Below the pieces are notes generated by a model, which was given only the letters and a program-made list of their open reading frames with translations, did no database searches and was not told the origin of the DNA. Shown piece by piece: positions 1-5,772 of a DNA stretch of 6,637 nucleotides. The DNA lies in contig JAHJFH010000345.1 in assembly GCA_018824925.1 (NCBI GenBank), forward strand, positions 1 to 6,637. The letters run 5' to 3'. Origin of the DNA: Thermoplasmatota archaeon. Its GTDB lineage: Archaea > Thermoplasmatota > E2 > DHVEG-1. A program made the translations under genes and the position numbers. Position 1 is the stretch's first letter. Each line of letters opens with the position of its first letter.

Positions 1-138
1 CTGGATTTCCTCGACGGGCGTCTTTTCATAGCCCTCTGGGCTCTTCTCGATGAGGTTGAAGTATTTGCCCAGTATGAAACTGTACTGGCCCCTGGTGCCC
101 TTCGTTTTCTGAATCAGGATGAAATCGCTGACGCTCAT
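1..138 (-). CDS. Unidentified gene, 5' part only (first 46 codons)
   Basis: I do not recognise this protein. The reading frame starts with ATG at 138 and is open to base 1, so the C-terminus lies outside the window. The visible N-terminus (MSVSDFILIQKTKGTRGQYS...) is soluble-looking and rich in Lys and Glu, with no signal peptide or membrane segment. Evidence that it is coding on the minus strand: 36 of 46 third codon positions are G or C (78%), while first positions are near 43%. Overall GC is about 51% (70 of 138) and falls abruptly just upstream of the ATG. No Shine-Dalgarno sequence precedes the ATG, but a TATA-like element lies about 28 nt upstream, as expected for a leaderless archaeal gene. 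The plus strand is also open over this stretch, but its codon-position bias is poorer. Codon use differs sharply from the AT3-rich neighbours, which could mean transfer or an unusual expression class. Confidence 0.62.
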   Translation of the reverse strand, partial: MSVSDFILIQKTKGTRGQYSFILGKYFNLIEKSPEGYEKTPVEEIQ

Positions 139-160
139 AGACTATACTATAGACTTACAC

Positions 161-172
161 AAATATATATTT
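161..172 (-). promoter_or_regulatory. TATA-like promoter of the partial gene (near-leaderless)
   Basis: On the minus strand this reads as an alternating AT tract (AAAATATATATT-like) preceded by GGGA, a TATA box with a purine-rich BRE-like flank. Its centre is about 28 nt upstream of the ATG at 138. Archaeal start sites usually lie 22-27 nt from the TATA centre, so the transcript would begin at or within a few bases of the start codon. An 11-bp palindrome (CTATACTATAG, 142-152) lies between the box and the ATG, where a repressor could act. Confidence 0.5.
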
Positions 173-196
173 TTCCCTGTTTAACACACTAATTTA

Positions 197-1906
197 TCAC
201 ATGAAGTACGCGTTTAACACATATTGTTGAATCATACGATTTGTGTTAAAAAATGAAGCATTGATTGCGATACAACTCCGCATTGTTCGAATCCAGTTAT
301 CCCGATCGTCATAGAATTTTGGCATAATCCAATTTTCAAGTTTGTCATATAAATGGTTTTTATCTATTTCATCATCAGATGTTTTTTCTTCAACATCAGA
401 GGATCCTATAGACCACCCCGTAATATTTTCAACACATCCCTCAATCCACCACCCATCAAGTGTGCTAAATTGTGGTACACCATTATGAGCAGCCTTCATA
501 CCCGATGTTCCCGAGGCCTCTTTAGGTCGACGAGGGGTATTTAACCAAAGATCAACACCTGCAACCATAAGCTTGGCTATGGAGATGTCATAATTATGAA
601 TGTACGTCATATTGATTTTTCCCCCAATTGTTTTCTTGAAGCTAAAAATTTTTTTAATAGCTTCTTTACCGGATGTATCCTTTGGATGTGCCTTTCCAGC
701 ATATATGATCTGAAGCGGTCCTACTTTTGCGCTTATTTCTTTTAATCGTCCGGGGTCTGCTATTAATAAATCTGGTCGTTTATAGGCTGTTTGTCGACGA
801 GCAAAACCAATAGTGAAATAATCATAGTTCATACCGACATTATAGCGGCTATTTACAAAATCAATCAGTTTCTTTTTTGCGTCCATATGTGCATCCCATA
901 TCTCATGTTTGTCAATACTGAATGCTGATCGGAGGGTGTAAGGATCTGATCGCCATCCGGGCATGTGACGATCAAAAATTCGTTGAAATGGGTCAGAGAC
1001 CCAGGTAGGAGTATGGACACCGTTTGTTATAGCATCAATTGAATATTCTGGAAACATAGCTTGTGATACTTCTCTATGTTTTTTAGCAACACCATTGACA
1101 TAATGACTGAAATGAAGAGCAAGACGGGTCATGTTCAGTCGATTTTCAAAGGTGACTTGATGTATTATTTCCTCAGGAAGCATATCTCCAAGCATGGGTT
1201 TTGCAAACGCTAGATCAAATTGATCATGACCAGCTGCAACCGGAGTGTGTGTCGTGAAGACACACTGACTACGGATTTTATCAAGATCTTTAATCTGCCG
1301 GAAGAGTTCAAGCGTTAGTGTAGCGGCATGTCCTTCGTTCATATGATATTTATCGATAGTTTTATACCCGAGGGATTGTAATGCTCGAACACCTCCAATG
1401 CCGAGCACAATTTCTTGTGATAATCTATATTTGTTATCACCACCATAGAGATACTTAGTGATTTCTCGGTCTGTAGGGGTGTTCTGTTCAACATTTGTGT
1501 CTAGAAAAAATACGGGTATAATATAACCATTTACGCCTTTGTAGAGATAATGCCAGATGCGGATGTTAACGGTACGATCCTCTATGACTACTGAGGTTTT
1601 GCCGGGGAGTAAGGTAAGAAAATCATTGATGTTGAAATTAAAGGGCAGTTCTATTTGATTGCCCTCATCATCGATTTTTTGGTAAAAGTAACCATTTTCC
1701 GATAAAAGGGTGACCCCTACAATGGGGACATTTAGATCTGCACAGGATTTTAGTGTGTCACCTGCTAGGACGCCAAGGCCACCACTGTAGGTGGGTATTC
1801 GTTCATCAATTCCGATTTCCATGGAGAAGTAGGCAATTTTTGGTTTGCCATTATTTTTTCCTTGATTTAATTTACTTTCAGTTATTTGAACAGTTGTGCT
1901 CTCCAT
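197..1906 (-). CDS. glgP: Alpha-glucan (glycogen/starch) phosphorylase, GT35 family, short type
   Basis: Cytoplasmic PLP-dependent enzyme that phosphorolyses alpha-1,4-glucans such as glycogen, releasing glucose-1-phosphate (EC 2.4.1.1 type). The protein has 569 residues, matching the short prokaryotic phosphorylases rather than the roughly 800-residue muscle or E. coli type. Visible motifs: YSGGLGVLAGD (40-50, N-terminal glucan/phosphate site), KYHMNEGHAA (187-196), FTTHTPVAAGHDQF (217-230), TNGVHTPTW (294-302), GFARRQTAYKRPDLL (367-381), AGKAHPKD (403-410) and EASGTSGMKAAHNG (463-476). Lys471 is the expected Schiff-base lysine for PLP, followed by STLDGWWIEG (481-490). The family ending FFNTNRMIQQYV is also intact, so the gene looks complete and functional. 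The start is ATG at 1906; the purine-rich GGTGGTAGG just upstream is at best a weak ribosome site. It lies 87 nt after the winged-helix gene and has its own TATA box flanked by a dyad, so it is probably a separately controlled unit. No clear T-run terminator follows. Confidence 0.95.
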   Translation of the reverse strand: MESTTVQITESKLNQGKNNGKPKIAYFSMEIGIDERIPTYSGGLGVLAGDTLKSCADLNVPIVGVTLLSENGYFYQKIDDEGNQIELPFNFNINDFLTLLPGKTSVVIEDRTVNIRIWHYLYKGVNGYIIPVFFLDTNVEQNTPTDREITKYLYGGDNKYRLSQEIVLGIGGVRALQSLGYKTIDKYHMNEGHAATLTLELFRQIKDLDKIRSQCVFTTHTPVAAGHDQFDLAFAKPMLGDMLPEEIIHQVTFENRLNMTRLALHFSHYVNGVAKKHREVSQAMFPEYSIDAITNGVHTPTWVSDPFQRIFDRHMPGWRSDPYTLRSAFSIDKHEIWDAHMDAKKKLIDFVNSRYNVGMNYDYFTIGFARRQTAYKRPDLLIADPGRLKEISAKVGPLQIIYAGKAHPKDTSGKEAIKKIFSFKKTIGGKINMTYIHNYDISIAKLMVAGVDLWLNTPRRPKEASGTSGMKAAHNGVPQFSTLDGWWIEGCVENITGWSIGSSDVEEKTSDDEIDKNHLYDKLENWIMPKFYDDRDNWIRTMRSCIAINASFFNTNRMIQQYVLNAYFM

Positions 1907-1939
1907 AGTGTTCCTACCACCAATTAATAATCGGTAATG

Positions 1940-1979
1940 TTTTACAAATATAAAGAAGTTTATGAGTTTTTTTGTAAAA
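1940..1979. promoter_or_regulatory. Dyad flanking the glgP TATA box, candidate operator
   Basis: TTTTACAAA at 1940-1948 and TTTGTAAAA at 1971-1979 are perfect 9-bp inverted copies, 31 bp from centre to centre (about three helical turns). One arm overlaps the TATA box and the other lies upstream of the BRE position. This is a plausible binding arrangement for a dimeric winged-helix repressor or activator, and a winged-helix gene ends only 15 bp away. The arms are AT-rich, so chance is possible. Confidence 0.35.
1945..1954 (-). promoter_or_regulatory. TATA-box promoter of glgP
   Basis: On the minus strand this reads TTTATATTTG, a good archaeal TATA box. It is centred about 44 nt upstream of the glgP ATG, so the predicted start is near 1925 and the leader is about 20 nt, containing the weak GGTGGTAGG ribosome-site candidate. 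The left arm of a 9-bp dyad overlaps the box. Confidence 0.5.
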
Positions 1980-1993
1980 TTTGTTTTTTTAGT

Positions 1994-2302
1994 CTATGAA
2001 TACATGATGCCATCATATTTTCCGGGATCCTTGGGTTTTTTGCCGCTTCGATGTTTTATAAATTTTTTTTGCCGCTTTTTACCGACAAATTTAAAATCTG
2101 AACGAAGAAGTCGTATGTATATTGTATTTGGAAGGGGTTCATATTGGATGATACATCGTGTTGCGAGCTTTTGTAAGGCTCGTTCAATTTGTAGTCGAGA
2201 GAGTTTTAACTGTCGTTCTAGATCATCGATAGTGATTGGATAGATTTTTTGAAGGAGTTTAATGATTTGTTCCTCTATTGTGCCTGTGACAATTTCAATC
2301 AT
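1994..2302 (-). CDS. Small winged helix-turn-helix DNA-binding protein with basic C-terminal tail
   Basis: A 102-residue protein from ATG at 2302; a TTG two codons upstream (2308) would give 104. No ribosome site favours either, and I chose the ATG as the commoner start. Numbering from the TTG form: residues about 10-23 form the first helix (TIEEQIIKLLQKIY), 25-52 a helix-turn-helix (PITIDDLERQLKLSRLQIERALQKLATR) and 53-68 the wing hairpin (IIQYEPLPNTIYIRLL). A strongly basic tail follows (77-92, KKRQKKFIKHRSGKKP), likely for DNA or RNA contact. The pattern resembles the MarR/ArsR-type winged-helix fold that is widespread in archaea, but no effector domain or metal ligands are visible, so the target is unknown. 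It starts 21 nt after the purF stop on the same strand with no promoter between, so the two are probably co-transcribed. It lies just upstream of the glgP promoter dyad, making glgP a candidate target (inference). Confidence 0.75.
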   Translation of the reverse strand: MIEIVTGTIEEQIIKLLQKIYPITIDDLERQLKLSRLQIERALQKLATRCIIQYEPLPNTIYIRLLRSDFKFVGKKRQKKFIKHRSGKKPKDPGKYDGIMYS

Positions 2303-2323
2303 TTTCAATATGTACTAATGATT

Positions 2324-3757
2324 TTAGAGACATTCATATGCTCTGATATCCTTTCGGTCTTTACCGAATAGTTTGGTCACATCTTCCCGCATCTCTGGTG
2401 GGTAACCTTTAGGGAAATCGATACATCCACGGCAGATATCAAAACCTATTGCGTCTCGAAGGCCGTTTATGCTAATATATCCTAGAGAATCTGCATTAAT
2501 TTCTTTGGCTATATCATCCCATTTTTTTATGTTTCCTTCTACATCGCGAGCGAGAAATTCTTTTCGACTACGCATATCAATCCCAAGATAGCAAGGAGCG
2601 ATTAAGGGGGGACAGCCTATACGTATATGGATTTCATCTGCACCAGCTTTTCTAATACCACTGACTATTTTTCGGATATTTGTACCCCGAACAATGGAAT
2701 CATCAACGAGAATGACTTTTTTTCCATCAAGAACTGAGCGTAAAAATGAGAGTCCCTCTTCGACAATTTTGTCTCGGTCTTCCTGGGTTTGCTGTATAAA
2801 TGATCGTTCTGCTTTATCTTTCATGATACCTTCATCGATCATAATGCCGGATTCTCTTGAGTAACCTAAGGCGTATCGTCGACCGGATTCTGGGACTGGT
2901 ATAACAATATCAGCATCAACGGGATGTTCTCGTGCTAATCTTCGTCCGATTTCAGTACGGACCTTGTGAACTGAACGCCCGTTAATACGTGAATCAGGTT
3001 TTGCGAAATATACATATTCAAACATGCAGGGGAGTTCAGGTTTTTTAATAAGTTGTTTTTCAAAGACATTACCATCTTTATCGATGACGATGACGGAGCC
3101 ACCTGGTATGTCTTTTACGAATTCAAAATTGATTTTTTTAAACACGCGTGTTTCTGAGGTGAGGCAGTAGTAGCCATTAGCCTTCCCAAGGACCAAGGGA
3201 CGGATTTTTCGAGGATCTGTTAAGGCAAAAAGATAGGGATGATCACCTGAATCTGCAATAAATAATACGGAATAACTTCCTTTTACTTTGTGTATCACAT
3301 CGTTACAAGCAGCAATAATGGTATCAATAGTGAGTTCTTTTTTATAGAGATTATCAGCAATAGTAAGTAAGAGCCATTGAATGTCGCAGTCGGTTCGGGG
3401 TTTTCGGTTGGTGGTTTTGGCAACTTCATTACAATTATAGATGTTGCCATTATGAACAGCTGCAAGGAATGGGTTGACTAGATATTCGGGTTGTGCATTT
3501 TTTTTAAGTGATTCGATATCGTCCATTCCTGCAGTGGAATATCGAGTGTGACCTATTCCGATGAACCCGGGGGTATCAATGCGTTTGTCTTCGTTGAAAA
3601 CATCTCGAACAAGACCTGCATCTTTATAAACATGGATATTGCCATCATATGTGAGTTTTCCTGCAGAGGATTGTCCACGATGTTGTATTGAGAATAACCC
3701 ATGATATACAAGTCGAGAAACTGGTTTATTTCCGATTATGCCTATAATGCCACACAT
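2324..3757 (-). CDS. purF: Amidophosphoribosyltransferase (PurF-type, Fe-S cysteine set)
   Basis: Transfers the amide nitrogen of glutamine to PRPP, giving 5-phosphoribosylamine, the first step of purine synthesis (EC 2.4.2.14). The protein has 477 residues, a normal length. The N-terminal class-II glutaminase (about 2-230) shows the catalytic Cys2 directly after Met1 (no propeptide needed), HRGQSSAG (26-33), GHTRYSTAG (69-77), HNGNI (102-106) and the glutamine-site Asp near 123-125. The C-terminal phosphoribosyltransferase domain carries the PRPP loop VILVDDSIVRGTN (348-360). Cys244, Cys389, Cys442 and Cys445 match the four 4Fe-4S ligands of the Bacillus-type enzyme. Odd point: the flexible catalytic loop, normally KNRYVGRTFI, reads KDKAERSFI (313-321), and the later KLS/KLN is GLS, so this may be a paralogue with altered specificity. 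The start is fixed by Cys2. A TATA box 28 nt upstream and no Shine-Dalgarno sequence suggest a leaderless mRNA. The winged-helix gene follows after 21 nt. Confidence 0.92.
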   Translation of the reverse strand: MCGIIGIIGNKPVSRLVYHGLFSIQHRGQSSAGKLTYDGNIHVYKDAGLVRDVFNEDKRIDTPGFIGIGHTRYSTAGMDDIESLKKNAQPEYLVNPFLAAVHNGNIYNCNEVAKTTNRKPRTDCDIQWLLLTIADNLYKKELTIDTIIAACNDVIHKVKGSYSVLFIADSGDHPYLFALTDPRKIRPLVLGKANGYYCLTSETRVFKKINFEFVKDIPGGSVIVIDKDGNVFEKQLIKKPELPCMFEYVYFAKPDSRINGRSVHKVRTEIGRRLAREHPVDADIVIPVPESGRRYALGYSRESGIMIDEGIMKDKAERSFIQQTQEDRDKIVEEGLSFLRSVLDGKKVILVDDSIVRGTNIRKIVSGIRKAGADEIHIRIGCPPLIAPCYLGIDMRSRKEFLARDVEGNIKKWDDIAKEINADSLGYISINGLRDAIGFDICRGCIDFPKGYPPEMREDVTKLFGKDRKDIRAYECL

Positions 3758-3781
3758 GGTAGTGAGGGGAATGATCCATGG

Positions 3782-3789
3782 TTATAAAT
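3782..3789 (-). promoter_or_regulatory. TATA-box promoter of purF (leaderless)
   Basis: The minus strand reads ATTTATAA, centred 28 nt upstream of the purF ATG at 3757. This predicts transcription starting within about six bases of the start codon. The region between is C-rich (ATTCCCCTCACTACC) with no Shine-Dalgarno sequence, which fits leaderless translation. The box lies in the 52-bp gap after the beta-helix gene, so purF need not depend on read-through. Confidence 0.5.
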
Positions 3790-3809
3790 AGATTTATTTA
3801 ATTTTTATA

Positions 3810-5603
3810 TTATCGAAATCGACGTACAGAAATGGTTTCGACACTATAATGACCGCCACCATTGTATGCTACGACGGTTATTTGATGATCTGGTTTGAAA
3901 AAAATACTGGGGTTTCTCCAGGTCCATTGATAGGGGGCTGTGTAATCGATATATTGTGGTTGTGGATTATTATCAAGATAAAATGCGACATGAGAAATAC
4001 CGGTGTCTGGGTCTCTTGCTGATACTGTTATCATAATTTGTCCATAAATAATGGTAGATTTTCGTATCATTCTTGGGAACAGATGTATGTTTTGGAAATA
4101 AAGACCATTTTTTGGTCTTGTGATTTGAAGGATAGGTGGTGTTGTATCATAGGGTTTTTGGGGAAACATAAGTGGATATTGATCAAGATTTATTCCACCT
4201 GAGACATGGAATGGTGTGTCACCTAACCCATCGCCATTGGTGTCTTTGCCGTTGTAGTCATCCCAGTAATTACCTCCTGAAGGATAACTGTTGTCCCAGA
4301 GATTGTAGCCCTCATCAAAAGCATTGATATGGTTATCAATTAAATCATTATGGTAAATGTAATTGTTCACTGTTGTTAGGATACCAATTCCTGCAAAAAC
4401 ATTAGATTTTATAATATTTTTTGTTATCGTATTAAAATGGGATGTTCCAGTGATATAGATGCCATTCCATGTGTTATTTTGTATTTCATTAGCTATAATA
4501 AGAGTATTGGTGGTATTTTGGAGATGAATGCCGATTCTGTTGTTATTGATATCGGAATGGGTAATTTGGGCATATGACCCTACGATGCGTATACCAGCAT
4601 CAGTTAAATTTTTTCCACTATAGACTATTTGACATGTGTTTATTATGACATTGTCAGCTTCAATAGTTATCACGGTTCCTAGCATTTGTCCATGGATGAT
4701 TGATGCTTGGTTTGTACAGCTTTGTATAATAATTGATTTTTGGATGAGGAGATGCTCGTGGTAGATATCTGGGGAAAGTTGTATAGTATGTCCTGGTTGT
4801 GTGTTTATTGCGTCGATGGCTCCTTGGATATTGAAAAATATTTCCCGGGTATCTATGTTTTGTATATATCCATAATAATGTACTAATGGAGTTTTGTCTT
4901 GCTGATTTCCACCAGAAAGGTTGTAGGGAGTATCACAAATTCCATCCTCATTTTGGTCTGTTTTCAGATGGTCTTCCCAGTAGTTATACATGATAGTAGC
5001 ATTGGTTGATATATGTGCATTATGTGTATTTTCGAGAAAATTTGAATAAATTATTGCGTTTCCAGATGAAGTAATATTAATACCATAGGTATTATGTCGA
5101 ATTTTACACTCCATAATTATATTATGCTCACCGATAATATGGATTCCTGAGTCTAGTAGGGTGATACCGCTGTTTTGTAGGGTTATTCGAGCTAGGGTGC
5201 TGTTGTGGCTAGGGAGGTAGATCACTGTACCGATATAATTACCATTTACGATGGTGGACTCAACGGATTCACCTTCAAGTGTAAGTGGTTTTGAAATGTG
5301 GAGATGTTCATAATAGGTACCGTTAAAGATGTAGATATGATCATGGACATCTGCATTATTTATCGCATCTTGTATGTATTGGTATGGATGCTCTAATGTA
5401 CCATCCCAGGGCCCTATGATATTGTCATCATCGACAAATAGATAAGTTCCTAGTAATCCTTGTGGATTGTTCATTTGAATGGAGTGAGAAAAATCTATAA
5501 GGTTTGATGATTGTTGGCCGATTACAATTCCGGAAATACAGTAAATAAAATATAAGGTAAATAAAATTCGTCTAATGTTGTAATACTTTGAATTTCGCGA
5601 CAT
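3810..5603 (-). CDS. Secreted NosD-like right-handed beta-helix protein with two tandem modules and C-terminal Ig-like domain
   Basis: A 597-residue extracellular or surface protein of unknown substrate. Residues 1-29 form a signal peptide or signal anchor: basic N-region (R3, K6, R11, R12), then a hydrophobic stretch at about 13-28. Two parallel beta-helix modules of the NosD/PbH1 kind follow (about 55-240 and 245-480). Each starts with an AIN/IQ-rich strand set and ends with the same closure: NYWEDH...DQNEDGICD...NLSGG (207-231) and NYWDDY...DTNGDGLGD...HVSGG (445-469). The DxNxDGxxD loops resemble calcium-binding loops. Residues about 486-597 look like an Ig-like beta-sandwich (DTTPPILQITRP...). 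At least eight N-glycosylation sequons (N94, N134, N176, N201, N228, N332, N363, N376) fit export. There is no C-terminal membrane anchor or sorting signal. Such folds bind or process polysaccharides in several families, but no catalytic residues are evident here and function cannot be assigned. The start is supported by the GGGAGGT site 6 nt upstream of the ATG at 5603. Confidence 0.88.
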   Translation of the reverse strand: MSRNSKYYNIRRILFTLYFIYCISGIVIGQQSSNLIDFSHSIQMNNPQGLLGTYLFVDDDNIIGPWDGTLEHPYQYIQDAINNADVHDHIYIFNGTYYEHLHISKPLTLEGESVESTIVNGNYIGTVIYLPSHNSTLARITLQNSGITLLDSGIHIIGEHNIIMECKIRHNTYGINITSSGNAIIYSNFLENTHNAHISTNATIMYNYWEDHLKTDQNEDGICDTPYNLSGGNQQDKTPLVHYYGYIQNIDTREIFFNIQGAIDAINTQPGHTIQLSPDIYHEHLLIQKSIIIQSCTNQASIIHGQMLGTVITIEADNVIINTCQIVYSGKNLTDAGIRIVGSYAQITHSDINNNRIGIHLQNTTNTLIIANEIQNNTWNGIYITGTSHFNTITKNIIKSNVFAGIGILTTVNNYIYHNDLIDNHINAFDEGYNLWDNSYPSGGNYWDDYNGKDTNGDGLGDTPFHVSGGINLDQYPLMFPQKPYDTTPPILQITRPKNGLYFQNIHLFPRMIRKSTIIYGQIMITVSARDPDTGISHVAFYLDNNPQPQYIDYTAPYQWTWRNPSIFFKPDHQITVVAYNGGGHYSVETISVRRFR

Positions 5604-5609
5604 AGAGCT

Positions 5610-5616
5610 ACCTCCC
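5610..5616 (-). promoter_or_regulatory. Shine-Dalgarno site of the beta-helix gene
   Basis: GGGAGGT on the minus strand, separated from the ATG at 5603 by 6 nt. It fixes the start of the secreted protein. It is notable because purF, the winged-helix gene and the partial gene lack such a site, so leadered and leaderless genes coexist here. Confidence 0.75.
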
Positions 5617-5645
5617 TTAAATTATGTTTCAAGATATATAAGCAG

Positions 5646-5660
5646 ATTTATTTAAATATT
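5646..5660 (-). promoter_or_regulatory. Putative promoter of the beta-helix gene, abutting the insertion sequence
   Basis: The minus strand reads AATATTTAAATAAAT, an AT-rich TATA-like tract centred about 50 nt upstream of the ATG. It would give a leader of roughly 24 nt that includes the Shine-Dalgarno site. A second candidate, TATATATC (5633-5640), is nearer but would leave a leader of only about 9 nt. The insertion sequence begins 11 bp beyond this tract, so it may have altered the BRE or upstream control DNA. Confidence 0.4.
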
Positions 5661-5670
5661 TTCTAAAAAA

Positions 5671-5687
5671 GGGGGTGTAGAAATCCT
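5671..5687 (+). repeat. Left terminal inverted repeat of the insertion sequence
   Basis: GGGGGTGTAGAAATCCT. It matches the reverse complement of 6621-6637 except at the fifth base (G versus T). The preceding bases are AAAAAA, and the AT-rich target fits many IS insertions. Confidence 0.88.
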
Positions 5688-5701
5688 TAATTTTTAAAAT
5701 A

Positions 5702-5772
5702 ACTATCATCCCACCGAAAGGAGGTGAGACGGGGATGCGCCTCACCAGTTTAATTCAGGATGGGATGATAGT
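5702..5772 (+). promoter_or_regulatory. Nested stem-loop over the transposase ribosome site and start codon
   Basis: Outer stem: ACTATCATCCCA (5702-5713) pairs perfectly with TGGGATGATAGT (5761-5772), 12 bp. Inner stem: GGTGAG (5723-5728) pairs with CTCACC (5741-5746), leaving a 12-nt loop (5729-5740) that holds the ATG at 5735. The strong Shine-Dalgarno sequence AAAGGAGGTGAG (5717-5728) overlaps the inner stem. Folded RNA would hide the ribosome site. If the T/A-rich tract at 5691-5698 is the TATA box, the native transcript would start near 5717-5721 and lack the left outer arm, while read-through transcripts from outside would include it. That is the logic of fold-back inhibition known from IS10. 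The pairing is seen; the regulatory role is inferred. Confidence 0.65.

Noticed and set aside
1..192. Plus-strand open frame ending at TAA near 190
   Set aside because: It is the codon-aligned complement of the minus-strand partial gene. The third-position GC bias and TATA spacing favour the minus strand, and the plus frame continues into low-complexity AT-rich DNA with no sign of a gene.
353..544. Plus-strand open frame inside glgP
   Set aside because: It lies wholly within the well-supported glgP coding region, in antisense, with no recognisable protein or ribosome site.
1981..1992. T-run TTTTTTTT as a terminator
   Set aside because: It is on the plus strand, whereas the genes on both sides are transcribed from the minus strand, where it reads as A-rich, so it cannot be their T-run terminator.
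1962..2243. Plus-strand open frame opposite the winged-helix gene
   Set aside because: Its translation is Phe/Arg/Ser-rich low-quality sequence antisense to a coherent winged-helix protein, so it is a shadow.
3777..3779. Upstream ATG as an alternative purF start
   Set aside because: It is out of frame with purF (22 nt upstream), and the catalytic cysteine must follow the initiator Met, which fixes the start at 3757.
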